From Spinacia oleracea (Eukaryota; Streptophyta; Magnoliopsida; Caryophyllales; Amaranthaceae): a stretch of 64,000 nt of DNA. Where the stretch lies: the NCBI RefSeq assembly GCF_020520425.1, contig NC_079488.1:5495747-5559746 (forward strand), given 5' to 3'. The notes beneath the pieces were generated by a model. It saw nothing but the letters and a program-made list of their open reading frames with translations, made no database searches and had not been told where the DNA came from. Below, piece by piece: positions 45,198 to 56,877 of the stretch (positions within the stretch are counted from its first letter, which is position 1; each line of letters starts with the position of its first letter). Both the position numbers and the translations under genes were made by a program.

Positions 45198-45200
45198 TAT

Positions 45201-45923
45201 GATTTTAACGGGTCAAAAATAAATAACGCATGTGGGTTAAATTTATGGATGGCATTATTATATTATTATAATGTAGTAATTAATATGAGTATTATATGTA
45301 AGTTGGTGGGAGTACGTAGTAGGAAGTATCTTTAATTTCATACGAAGGGGTATATTAATTTTGTAGATATGCCCGTTGTATGGAGGGAGTACGTAGTTCT
45401 TTGTTGTGGTTGATATGGATTTATTTATGGATATGGTCCTACATACCAATTAAAAGGAAACATTACACTTATTATTATGGATGGAGTACTGGAGTAGTGT
45501 GCCTTTTGAGCAATGAGTCTTATATTTTGGACAAAGAGTCCCTCGTTTTGGATGATGAGACTTATATTTTGGACAGAGTCATCCCCATAGTCCGTGGATT
45601 CGACATGAATTAAGTCCCATACGACCCACGTTCATCTTTATTGGTGTGTGATATTATATGTTGTTGTGCGTAGAGATGGTCAGTGGATCGGGTCTAACCC
45701 ATCCGATCAACTCTAACACAGCTCGTAGTAGACTATGTGGGTCAGACCAATTTATGACCACGCCACCCGCCCGACCCTGATGGCTAAATATATTTATTGA
45801 TGTGTCATGAGTTGAGTTTTTCCATCACAATCTATTTCGACCCACCCTATCCAGCCTGATACAACCCGGCCACCACAATACACCTAGCCCACCCAACCCA
45901 CCACAATACACCTAGCCCACCCG
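45201..45923. other. Intergenic; CCCACC-rich low complexity
   Basis: No gene recognised. TCTTATATTTTGGACA occurs twice (45518 and 45560). From about 45700 the sequence becomes rich in ACCC/CCACC words, with a two-copy CCACAATACACCTAGCCCAC repeat at about 45872 and 45900. Confidence 0.55.
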
Positions 45924-45936
45924 ACCCACAATCCTA

Positions 45937-46110
45937 TATTTTTTTTGGTGTTACCACCCAGTTCACCCTTAGAGCTAATCCGGATTCGGGGCGAGTTCTG
46001 GGTGAATATATATGTTTCAGTTCCATCCTAAATGTTGTTGCGGGGATCGAACACGCGATCCTCCCTACCAAGTTCAGCCCCAATCATCATTGAACCAACA
46101 AGCATTTGGT
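45937..46110 (-). mobile_element. tRNA-derived SINE
   Basis: A 174-bp element on the minus strand with a 13-bp TSD ACCCACAATCCTA at 45924-45936 and 46111-46123. Read on the minus strand it has an A-box-like TTGGTTCAATGATGA near its start and a B box TGTTCGATCCCC about 50 bp further on, and ends in an A-rich tail (ACACCAAAAAAAATA). These are the features of plant RNA polymerase III SINEs. It was copied by LINE machinery and codes for nothing. Confidence 0.9.
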
Positions 46111-46123
46111 ACCCACAATCCTA

Positions 46124-46953
46124 ATTTAAATAGAATTTTTTAACGCTTAAGTAATTATCCATACCTATCAGACCCACATCACCACCCAAAATCCGTCTAA
46201 ACCCACCAGACCCACCTAACCAATCGGAGCCATATCAGGCCCTAAAACCTGCCCAAACCCACCAGACCCACCTAACCAATCGGAGCCATATCAGGCCCTA
46301 AAACCTGCCCAAACCCACTCGAGTCGCACAACCCACCACGACTCCTCACGTATTGTGTCCATTATTTTACACAACCCACAACCCGACCTTTCAGTGTGTC
46401 GATCGTCTGTCAACTCTTCCCGACCCCCGACCCACGACATACTAAAACCACCATCACCAACCCAATCCGCCTCGTTAACCATCTCTAGTTGTGCCCTACC
46501 ATAAAATTGGTTGGTATTTAAGCTAAAATTATAAAACTAGGATCTGAAAACATTTAAACATTTAACTAACAGCAAAATGAGTTACCTCGTGGAAGACTAG
46601 TGGATCTGAATGTCTGATACATTGATCGATGTTTGATTCAAAACTACAAAATAAAGAGACATGTGCAATGTGTATCACACATGAAATTTTGTCATCTGTG
46701 TTCGCAAAAGACATAACTTTATAAGTTTATAGTACAACCGTGAAGTTTCTAGCTAGTTGGGATCGTAATTTGACGAGCTAATTATAATTTATATTACAAG
46801 TACGAAAGTACAAAAATATAAAATGACTTTGTACTTATAATATAAAATGACTTTGTACTTAAAATAAGTTGAATTATTGTTGAAACTTCTTTTTTCTCTG
46901 AGGTAAGTTATTGGGGTCGTAATTGACGAGATAATTATAATACAAGCACAAAG
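46124..46953. other. Intergenic; CCCACC-rich then AT-rich
   Basis: The left half continues the ACCC-rich composition and includes the 56-bp tandem repeat at 46205-46316. The 63-aa frame on the minus strand is a composition artefact. The right half is plain AT-rich DNA with two TTATTGGG(G/A)TCGT-like words. Confidence 0.5.
46205..46316. repeat. Two-copy 56-bp tandem repeat
   Basis: The unit beginning ACCAGACCCACCTAACCAAT at 46205 is repeated at 46261 without visible change, so the duplication is recent. Confidence 0.95.
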
Positions 46954-46955
46954 TA

Positions 46956-47241
46956 CTCCCTCCGTCCCAGATTAGTTGTTACACTTTCCTTTTTTATCCG
47001 TCTCAGATTAGTTGTTACACTTTTAAATAAGGAATGACCCCACAATTATTATATTGTGTCTCTCTTCCCACTAAATTTATTTGTCCCCACACTCTCTCTC
47101 TCATTCAATTAAAAAAAATACCCCACTAACTCCTATCACATCTACTTTTTCAATAAAATAACAATTGATAACCAAACAACCACTTATCACCTAAAACATT
47201 GTGCAAAGGTAAGTGTAACAACTAATCTGGGACGGAGGGAG
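46956..47241. mobile_element. Stowaway MITE, copy 2
   Basis: A 286-bp element with ends CTCCCTCCGTCCCAGATTAG and CTAATCTGGGACGGAGGGAG, flanked by TA. Same family as 43871-44153 but in opposite orientation, also with an internal copy of the terminus (CCGTCTCAGATTAG at 46999). The TIRs are perfect over 20 bp, so this is the younger-looking copy. Confidence 0.95.
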
Positions 47242-47263
47242 TACTAATATAAAATGACTTTTA

Positions 47264-47550
47264 CTACCTCCGTATTATAAAGATCTTTACAGTTACTGTT
47301 TGCACAAATATTAAAACAAAAGTAGAAAAGTTGTTTGAATATAATAAAATATAGATAAAGTAATATAAATGTGTAAAAATGTAGGTGGGTGTAAGAAAAA
47401 AAAAAGGATAAAGTAATAAAAAGTGAGTGAAAAATTATACATATTGTGGGGGTAAAAAGGAGAAGGTAATAAATTTTTATGTCTAAAAATAAAATAAAAC
47501 GTATAAAAAATATTATGAAAAGTATAAAGATTATTTTGAAACGGAAATAG
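47264..47550. mobile_element. Stowaway-like MITE, second family
   Basis: Ends CTACCTCCGTATTATAAAGA and (reverse complement of the right end) CTATTTCCGTTTCAAAATAA, flanked by TA. 287 bp, non-coding. Confidence 0.75.
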
Positions 47551-47552
47551 TA

Positions 47553-48237
47553 ATCGAATTAAATTGAATTATCTCTCTGAGGTAAGTTATTGGGATCGTG
47601 ATTGACGAGGTAAAGTACGAAGTACTAATATAATGAAGTATGACTTTTTACTTAAATTAATTGACTAGTTGACTACTTGGAGATGGGAACACTTCACGAA
47701 AGATTTTGACTACTCGGTTTAGTTTCTGCGGAAGCAGGTTCCACGTTATTCCTAGTTTTAGAGTTTAAGATAAGTTCATATATGCTTCCTTCCACTAATC
47801 CACCTTATGGAGTTACATTAACATTTCAACCATACCGACTTCGGCACTTCAGTCTTGTTCTATTCATCTTATCTGATCTGAATTTTTTAGTTTCTGATTT
47901 GATTTGATCTGATCTGATCTGAATTGTTTTTGTGAGTACTTTTTTTACCTATTCTGATTATAATCAGGTCGTGCCAAAGCTTTATGATCCACTATAAGGA
48001 GAGAAGTTATCCACTTTGAGTCTAAACAGGAGGTTTCATTATTCCAAAATCAATTGACAATAAGAGGAGTAATTTCTTAAACTTTAAGTTGGATACTCCG
48101 TACTATCTTTCTTCTTCTCCAATATGGAACAAACATGTGGTTATTTTCATATAGGGGGTCTCAACACGCCGGTCTCGCTTTTGCAATGTATTTTTGGTTC
48201 TGTTCCCTTAATATTTAAATATAATAGTACTCCCTCC
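47553..48237. other. Intergenic, nothing recognised
   Basis: About 690 bp. TGATCTGATCTGAT-type words occur near 47905-47925. No gene or element boundaries seen. Confidence 0.55.
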
Positions 48238-48447
48238 ATTCCTTTTTGTTGTTTCCATTTCCTTTTTTGGCGTTTCTTTTTGTTGTTCCCCTACTGAATC
48301 TTTACTATTTTTGGCCATAGTTTTTTTACCAATTTACCCTAAGATTCCCCACTATTTACAAAAAATACCCTAAGATTCTACCCTTTCCCACCCACTTTTA
48401 CCCCACCCACCCTATTTAATTAATTAACCTAACCCCACCCCCCTCCC

Positions 48448-48454
48448 TTTATAA
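48448..48454 (+). promoter_or_regulatory. TATA box of the small two-exon gene
   Basis: TTTATAA lies about 310 bp upstream of the start codon and 208 bp inside the mariner-type terminus. It is followed by a strongly CT-rich leader with (CT)n runs (48470-48555), typical of plant 5' UTRs. No ATG occurs between the box and 48760. Confidence 0.55.
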
Positions 48455-48759
48455 CCCGTCCCTATCTCACAATCCCTCTCTCACCTCTCATTCTGATTTA
48501 TCTCTCTCACCTCTTTGGATCTCTCTCTCTCTCTTATTTCACTCTCTCTCTCTCTTAAAATTCCTCCCCTGTTCTTGAGAAAACCCTAGGTTTTCCGCCT
48601 CTGATCTGGGTTTTCCTCTCCAAATCTCACAAATCTGAAACGTTTTCGCCGAAAAACGTTCATAAAAATTACTCGGATTCATTTCCCGATCAGATCCCCT
48701 CTATTTTTGTCCCCTTTTTGGTCCCTAATCGTCGCTGATCTCTGTTTTTCTGGTACTTT

Positions 48760-49945
48760 ATGGGTTCTTCTTTGTCTAGAACTCGAGGTGATTCTGGGGT
48801 GGGAACTTCTGGTCAAAGAATCCCCGATTCCAACTGTGATTGGGGATCCAAGTGCAACTGTCCCAATAACGAGCATTCCTACTCCGCCGAATATAAAAAC
48901 AATATGTATTTGGCCCAAAAAGAAAATACGAGTACTCGAAACTATTTGGAAGAATGGTTTCGGAAGAGGGAAGTGGAGCCAGGAGAGGAGGTTGAGTCAA
49001 AATATGACGATCGGAAACCCACTCCCTCAGATCTGCGTTTTTTCGGTGAAGGAGATTCCGATGAGGTATTACTTTTGATTTTTTGCGATTTATTTAGGGT
49101 TATTGATGTCGGTTTTATTAAAATGGTTTGATGATTGTTTGCATGTCTAAAAAAGTGGGATTTGATTAATGTTGGATTTATTTGGAGTATTGTTCATTAA
49201 ACTCGGATTATTTTTTGGATAAGTTGGTCTGATTTCCCATTGCATGTGTTAAAAATGCAGATCTGGTATTATTTCGAAATTTTTGGGAATTTTTTGGAGA
49301 TCTGTTGGATTCATTCGGGCTTTTTATGTTATTCTTTGCTCTGTTTTCTCATTGCATGTTGTTAAAATTGAGTTCTGATTGTATTTTGTGCTCTGTTTTT
49401 TCATTGCATGTTGTTAAAATTGAGTTCTGATTTTATTTGGAGCTATTTGGAAATTATTTGAAGAAAATCGGAATATTCATGTGTTTTGTTGATCTGATTT
49501 CCCATTGCATGTGGTTAAAAATGGGATCTGGATGTATTTGGGATATTATTTCACATTTTTTGGGTAAAAATGGGATCTGGATGTATTCGGATAATTAGTT
49601 GGATTTTAATGGAATTATTGTGTGATTTGCTCTCATTTATCTCATTGCATGTGGTAACCATGGTGATCTGAAATTATTTGGAACTTTATTTTGAGTTGTT
49701 TGATTAAATCTGATTTTAATTCATGGTCCCCTGTTATTTTATGAGGGCACTAATCATGTTGTTTGTCCCCTATTGATTGCAAGGAACCAAGTGGGTCTGA
49801 TTCATTTGATCTGGTGTATGTTGGAGAGTGTGAAAATGAGAATGGTGATGCTGTTGGGTCTCCAGGACAACTTTCATCTGGTTATCCCTCCTCAAAGAAA
49901 GGAGAAAAGGGAAAAAAATCGGCTTCAGCGTCTGATGATGCTTAG
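48760..49945 (+). CDS. Small two-exon protein of unknown function
   Basis: Exon 1 (48760-49065) ends at GAG/GTATTA and exon 2 (49784-49945) starts after TTGCAAG. Both keep phase 0 and join to a 155-residue protein. The intron is 718 bp and AT/T-rich. The first ATG after the leader is used. The protein begins MGSSLSRTRG, which could be N-myristoylated. It has a Cys cluster CDWGSKCNC (residues about 26-34), a charged middle (YLEEWFRKREVEPGEE), an acidic DSDE junction and a Lys/Ser-rich tail (KKGEKGKKSASAS). I recognise no family. It lies just inside a mariner-type terminus and faces the transposase, so it may be an accessory gene of that element rather than a host gene. Confidence 0.65.
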
Positions 49946-50391
49946 ATAAGTCTGTCTCCTTTCTCCCTTTTTTCATTTTATTGAATGCTGGCTAGCTGTG
50001 GAGTCATAAGGTGGATGCCAACAACTGTGATCTGTTGTTGGCCAGGGGTGTTGTTGTTTGGATGATGATGTTGTGATTAGTTGTATGGATGTTGATGTTA
50101 GATAATGATGTTATGAAATTGATATTGATAATGATGATTGGATGATGGTGTTTCCATATGGTTATGAAATTTTGTGGAATGTTGTCTGTGTGATGAACAT
50201 GATTTGATGGCTTAATGTCCCCTGTTTTATGGTATGTTTTGTGTATGATAAATATGATGCTTTGGTGAGTATGAGATTTGATCAGTATAACTATGTTTTG
50301 GTTTAGTAAAGGCATGAAATGAACATAATTTGGGGATAGGGTTTGGGTTATTTCAGTCCTCTCAGTGTGGCCTGGTGTTGAATGCTTAATG
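49946..50391. other. 3' region of the small gene, cut by family B
   Basis: TG/GAT-rich sequence with repeated GATGATG words. It includes GGGGATAGGGTTTGGGTT near 50334, which resembles the GGGGATAGGGTTTGTGT word of the repeat module at 61440-61520. The TAATG target site of family B (50387-50391) ends it. Confidence 0.6.
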
Positions 50392-51772
50392 TGAAGGAAA
50401 TAATGCCCTTGGTCCAAGTATGCATTCTATGTTAAGTCTAATAAATGCGGTTCAGTATTAATTAACAAGTTAATAATTCAGTGAGATCAAGTGAGCTGAA
50501 TGCCTAGCTAGAGGCCGCTTCAGTTCAAGTGGAATTAATGATATTAATCCACAGCTTACTCTTGACTGAACCCGTAGGGTCACACAAATAGTACGTAAAC
50601 GGATCAAGTATTTAATGGCATTAAATACTCCATCTATGAATATTCGGAACCGACGGATCTTGGTTTCAGTGGGAGCTAAGATCGTCACAGGCAAGAAATG
50701 AATACTCCGGAAACGATGATATTGCCGGAAACGGAAATATGGATCGTATCGGAAATATGAATATTATCCAGGTCGTAGATGTTGCCGGAAACGGAAACAT
50801 GGTACGTATCGGAAAATATTATTGGAAATGGAAATATTACCAGAATCGGAAATATTGCCGGAAACGGAAATATTGTCAGAATCGGAAATATTACCGGAAT
50901 CGGAAAATAATTCCGGAAACGGAAATATTAAATATTTGTTCGAAACGGAAATTAATTCCGGAATCGGAAATACTAAATATTGTTCGTATCGGAAATAAAT
51001 TCCGGAACTGGAAATTTAATCGGAAGCGTATCGTACGAATTAGCATCGGACGAGGCCTGCCGGACGAAGGCCCAGCACGAAGCCGGGCCATCGCCCAGCA
51101 AGCACGCGCGCCACAAGCCCAGCCAAGGCAGCGCCCAGGCCTACCGCAAGGCAGGCCCAGCGCGCGCCAAGGCCACGGATGCGTGGGCCGCGCTGCGTGG
51201 GCTGCTGCTCGCACGCGCATGGGCAGCCCTTGTGGCTGCCGTGTGTGTGTGAGTTTGTGCTCATGCGTGATTCCTAAATCTACAAGAGTCAGTGTATGAT
51301 TAAATTTCTATTCCTAATTGGATAAATTAATTAAATAGAATTCATGTAGAATTCTAATTTCAATTAATTCGTATCCTACTAGGATTACGATTCCTTTTCC
51401 ATAACTCTATAAATAAAGGCCTAGGGGTCATTATTTATACAACAAGTTTTAAGTATTCAAAACTAAGATTTTTAAGCAGAAAAATCAGCCAATATTCTTG
51501 CCTACCTAACCGAAAATATTAGAACCTTAAGGGCGATTCTAGTTGGTCAATCTTAAGGCGGATCCGGACGTGCTGTGGACTATCTACGGAGGGACGACAC
51601 TTGGAGTCCTAAAGACTTGTTCTTGTTCGGTTCGGGCGCAGCTAGGGAAGGCACGCAACAAAGAGTATGCATCTAAACTATGCTAAATGATTATGTGTAA
51701 ATAATATGTTGTCCTGGGTTAATGGTTGTTTCCGCATGATCTATGTAATGTCATATGTATCATAACCTAACA
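50392..51772 (+). repeat. Family B left LTR
   Basis: Order inside: a CGGAAA-word array (50705-51030), a GC-rich block (51050-51245), an AT-rich part, TATAAATA at 51418-51425, and a CGGATCCGGACGTGCTGTGG segment near 51558. The CGGAA word occurs about 20 times in the array. Confidence 0.95.
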
Positions 51773-52554
51773 GTGGTATCACGAGCCCCTTATTATTTTC
51801 ATAATCTAAATTGCATGAACATGGTTAAATATTACAAATTTGCAAGAATTAAAAGGGGTGATTAATTTTCGTAATTGTTAATTAATTGCAAATTGCGTTT
51901 ATTTAATTATACGTACGCAGTTTTTCGGCAGTTTCTTCGTTACTCATCCAAATCGAGTGATTTTTGTGTCAATTCCGCATGTAAAAGGCATTCTAAAATT
52001 TTGACAAAATAGTATTTTTCTGCCGAACCCAGAATTCTCAAATTCGAAGCCTAACTATGACTTTTCGAAGGTTTTAGTTTTTCGAATGCAAAATTTCGTA
52101 AATTTAAGATGTTAAATTAAATATTTGCGATTCTTGTTGATAAATCTTGAATTTTTCATTGACCTACTGCATATGTTTAACAAGTTTGAATGCCTAGTCT
52201 TGTTAATTATGCAATCTAATTTGTAATTATGATTAATTTGTTGAAAATTAGAATAATTTAGAATTAATTTGATTTTCATAATTAATTGTAATTTAATTAG
52301 AAACCTATGATTAAAAACCACCATAAAAATTGTAAATTTACGATAAATTTTAAATTTTTATGACCTAGACTTGAATCCATAACAATCGGAAATCAATTGG
52401 ATAATAAATTTTCGATTTTTTCGCCCTAAAATTATGAAATTAATATTATTTATTAATTTGTCATTAATTTTAAATATAAATTTTAAATTTTTATGCGATT
52501 CGTTCATAAAACTTGCACGCACGAAGCAATGGACGCTTCGTGTTACCCTTAAGG
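51773..52554 (+). other. Family B leader, AT-rich, non-coding
   Basis: The primer-binding site, then AT-rich sequence without gag. Corresponds in position to 2681-3560 of family A. Confidence 0.75.
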
Positions 52555-53170
52555 GGTGTTGTATAATGCGGGCATGCGGCGACGAGCAAGGGAGCTCGTC
52601 GCCCGTGCGGCACGAATGCAATGAGCAAGGGCGTAGTGCACGAGCACAAGGCAGCAGCCCTGCCTTGTGTCGTGTGCCACGAGCAATGAACGAATGGGCA
52701 TGGGCGAAAAGCAAGCCAAGGCAGTCGCGTGTGGGCAGCAAGCGAGCTGCGCCACAGCGCGCGCTGCCTCGCACAAGAGCGCGCAGCCTCGCGCGCAGCG
52801 AGCGCAAGCTCGCGTGCCACGAGCGCTGCGCCCAGCATCACTCGCGCGCACAGCGCGCGATGTCGCGCGCCAGCGAGCGATGGCTCGCGCCAGCGAGCGA
52901 TGGCTCGCGCGCACAGCGAGCGATGTCGCGCGCCCAGCGAGCGATGTCGCGCGCCCAGCGAGCGATGGCTCGCGCGCCTAGCGAGCGATGTCGCGCGCGC
53001 GCACTGCGAGCGATAGCTCGCGTGCGATGAGCGCTGGCGCGCGCAGCGAGCACGATGTGTGCGGAGGCTTGCGATAGGGAAGCAGCAGCTATGCGACGAG
53101 CGCATGGGCTGCGCGCACATGGCCAGCAATGGCTGTGTGCGTACGGTCCATGGGCGTGCAACGCGTAGGG
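52555..53170. repeat. GC-rich island with GCGAGCGATGGCTCGCGC tandem repeats
   Basis: About 600 bp of extreme GC content. Between about 52850 and 53040 an 18-21-bp unit AGCGAGCGATGGCTCGCGC / AGCGAGCGATGTCGCGCGCC repeats about nine times. The core GCGAGCGATnGCTCGC is nearly palindromic. All six frames are open here because of composition (Ala/Arg/Ser), so the long ORFs are not genes. Confidence 0.9.
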
Positions 53171-56100
53171 TGTTTGCGTTACGATTAGATCGTTTTGAAT
53201 GTTTAATTTGAAAATTTCAGTTCACGTAATTTTAATTAATTTTAAAATTAATAATTTGAATTATTTTCTTGGATTTTAATTTTGAATATTATAATTATAA
53301 TGAATATTATTTATTCTAATTATTTTACTAAAATTAAAATCATGAATTAATTTAAATACGACTGAAATTAAATTAAATTTTTGGATTCAATTATAAATTG
53401 ATATGAGCTTTAAATTTTAATTAAATTTGTATGTTTCCGGTTGGACTAGAAATACATTTTTATGTTTAAAATTGGTAAAGCATATGAATTTATTGGTTTA
53501 AGTGGGAGCGCTTTTTAGTCATAAACTCTTGATTAGGTCTACAAATCCTTAAGGTTAAAACAACTTGATTAGAATTAATAAGGACTGAATAATTGGTAGA
53601 TTATTGATGCCCTTGATTAATTGCTGCAAATGTTTACGTGATGCATAATGTGTTTTACTAACCAGCTACGTGGGCCATTCATGATAATGAATGGGTGAAT
53701 GGTATATATTGTATATGTACTGTTTTGCAGGTTATGAAGTGACTAGTATGGCCCAAATAGGATAGAAATTATGGTCTGCGTACCATTAATTTGAATGTAA
53801 TTGGTCTAAAGTACCAAAGTTATTTTTCAATTCAAATATGGTCTGCGAACCATCAAATAGTTGTAATTAGTTATAGCTTATCCTATTTGAAGAAAATGGT
53901 GCCTCCCACGGAAATTTTCAAGACGGACTTTGAAGTCAAAGCTTCAAGATGAAGTCGGACCATACTAGATCACAAATATCTTATGCATGTTTTAAGTTAT
54001 TTATTGTTTTAAATATGTCTTAAAATGCATGAGATCAAAAGCTTGATTATGTTGCATGATTAAGGATTTTAGTTCACTTAAAATCTAACCAACATAGTAA
54101 GAGCCTTAAGTTCCAAACTTAAAAATTGAGTTAAAAGGTGCCATGCCAAAATATACACTTGCTTGGATATCCTTTACATCAATCTAGTAATAGTTTTCGC
54201 TCAGCGAGGTGTTACTTATTGGTCCTAAAGGGGCAAGGTACACAAATAATTGTGAGTACATGTTAGTTTTGGTGAAACTCAACGATATAAGTAAGGAGTC
54301 CTTTTATGTCGTGGCAAAATCGATAGGTTTACCTAATAAGTTCTTAGACGTACCTATCAACCAAGAGTAGTTTCTAGACTATTAGCAAAAGGCTTTTGCT
54401 TACCTAAAATGTTTTAGAATTGAGCCGACAAACTGTGCTTAATTCTTCGATGGTTTTAGGGTCTTGGAATCATTTTATTCACACCTGCCGGAACAATAAA
54501 ATTGAATAAAATGCTAATAACTTGTTTGAATTGCATGGTTGCTTTAATTTCAAGTTATTATTCATGATAAATGTTTAGACTTTGCATGCTTCAATGTATG
54601 TTTTAATTATTGTTTATAATTAAATATCTTGCACTTGCAATAAATCCTTTTAGAAAGGTAACAGTAAATTTCCTCGATTGGTAGTGAATCCAAGAACGAT
54701 TCACGGAAAAGAGAGAAAGTGAGCAATTTAAAATGTACGTTTCTTATATCGACTTTTATGGTTGTTTTCGAATATCAAAATCGAATGGCAAACCAATTGG
54801 TGCTTGTGAATTCAAAATACAATGTAGTTTTGAGATTATAAAGCATTGAGTTTAAACGCTCAGCCTTACCAATGGTTAACAACCTAAAATCCTTTTTCCA
54901 TTTAATTCTCGAATGAGTCTAGTTCCTAGACATTCGAATAGATCGATGCTTAGAGAACTTTAGAAGCTTCTGGTAAGATCATCTAGTTGAAACAGAATAT
55001 TCAACATAAATTAAAATGGTAAAGAACCTTGTTGGTGACATTGGACATGTCTAACAAAGTATAAAAGTCAACACTAAAGAATTCAATTCTTAAGACTATA
55101 AGAAAGGGTACAAGAAATAGGAAAACAGAGGAACAAATGAAAGGAATTTACGATTCCGTTTCTACCTATAAATTTATGTTTAAAGAGAAGTGACCTAGCA
55201 ATCAAACTTCCTTGGTATCATATACCGCTTGAGGTTCTTACTTCGGTAATAACTCAAATAATGGAAGCTAGGATACACTAATGACCTACAAGTGGGAAAT
55301 GAAGCATGGAAATGCTACATTAGTTGTAGGGTCATCTAGTTTGTTTTAAGTCCTTTCAAAGGCTGGAACTTAATGGCTATTTTGTTCCATAATCAGCATA
55401 CCTAAATTTCTGCTTCAAACACAGAAAGACTCACATTCAGAAGAACAAAAACAATGCTTGTTTGTTTGTTTATTTGAATGAAATGGTCAATTACTGGTTG
55501 AGTCAATATGCTTGATTAAAACAAACAACTCTTTAAAGAACTTTACTAGGTTCAAATCAAACCCTTGATTTGAGTTCCATTAAATCTTTGGCATTGTTGC
55601 TTAGACCATATCAACAAGTTAACATTCATAAGCTCTATTTTGATGGACTTTTGAAAGTTGGTTGATTTCTAGATCAACTTAAGACAAGCTAGTCTTACTT
55701 GTTGAAAGTAACAAAGAATATGAACTATTGTTAGAACGCCTAGACGATAGAGTTCAAAGCTAAAGAAAGGTTTTATGACTTTATTATTTCACATGGATTT
55801 GAGTGAATATAGGTTTATTTACTCAAATGTGATATAAGTTGAATCTGTTTGGCTAGTTCAAAGATTCAGAAGTATAAAATCCACTTGGCAAGAAATCATA
55901 AAGATCTAGGCTAGATCATGTTGATGATTACTTGAGACCAAATATGATCATCAATGATTGTGTGTTCACAATCTAGGTCCATAAGATATGGCATATCTAC
56001 GTTGGAATGATCGAAGTCAATTAGTACTTGATTCGATCAATGATGAATCATAAAGACTTTTCCTATAATTTCTAAAACAAAATGCTCAACTACCACCAAA

Positions 56101-56877
56101 CTAAACCAAATTCGTCAAAGCTATTGAAAAGTAATTTCAGAATATCCTTTCATAATATATCTAAAGAGTTCCTAAACTCAGTGGGAGCTTAGTGTTTGTT
56201 ATTCAACAAACTAAGGCCCAAGCATAGATATATGTTTCATTGTGATTTATTCAAATGAGACACAAGGGTATTGTTTCTACCACGAATTTTTGAGAACATA
56301 ATGTTTGTTTGCTCGAAATAATGTCCTTTTGGAGATTCGTTTCCAAAATGACAAGTGGGAGAAAATAGACCTCGAAAGTTTTCGAGGCGAACAACAAACA
56401 TAAACGGACATTCCGGAGGCTTTTCGAAGCGCTTCAGAAAATCCGAACTTATTCTTTAAGGACGTTAGAAGTGGCTTTAAAGAATAGATATCTCTTAGAA
56501 GACTTTACGAGTGCTTCAAGGAGAACAGAATATTCAGAGGACTTTCAAGTGGCTATTGATATTCTATTTGTTTGATGTTCTATACCCAAGTAGGCATAGA
56601 ATTCAAGTCACTGAAACTATGAGATTCTTCTATTAGATAGTGAAGAAACATAGAGATCAGGTCAATGAAACTATGAGATTCTTCTATTAAATAGTGAAGA
56701 AACCTACAACTTGCAGTCAAACTATTATCCTGTAGATTAATGAGTTTGTGACTTGTAAGAAAGCTATGACGAAACCTAGATTCCCTAAAATGGTTAGAGG
56801 CCATATATAGACTCAAATGTTTTAAATGGTTAGAGGCCATAAAACATACTCAATGTTTTGATGACAAAATTGAAATT
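53171..56877 (+). other. Family B interior, no coding capacity
   Basis: Non-coding, with clear co-linear similarity to family A: GGGCCATTC...GAATGGGTGAATG, AGTGACTAGTATGGCC and TGGTCTGCGTACCA words (53668-53860), and the empty site for the 6198-10286 insertion near 55736. No gag frame survives. Confidence 0.75.

Noticed and set aside
45000..45335. 111-aa ORF
   Set aside because: Runs through the termini of two nested Stowaway-like MITEs; accidental.
48707..49078. 123-aa ORF in another frame over exon 1
   Set aside because: Starts in the leader without supporting context; the frame at 48760 splices in phase to exon 2 and this one does not.
50004..50417. 137-aa minus-strand His/Thr-rich ORF
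   Set aside because: Reverse reading of GATGATG-type repeats in the 3' region of the small gene, and it crosses the family B LTR border.
52434..53161. Several long overlapping ORFs on both strands (up to 212 aa)
   Set aside because: All lie in the GC-rich tandem repeat island of family B, are Ala/Arg/Ser-rich in every frame and have no domain. They are composition artefacts.
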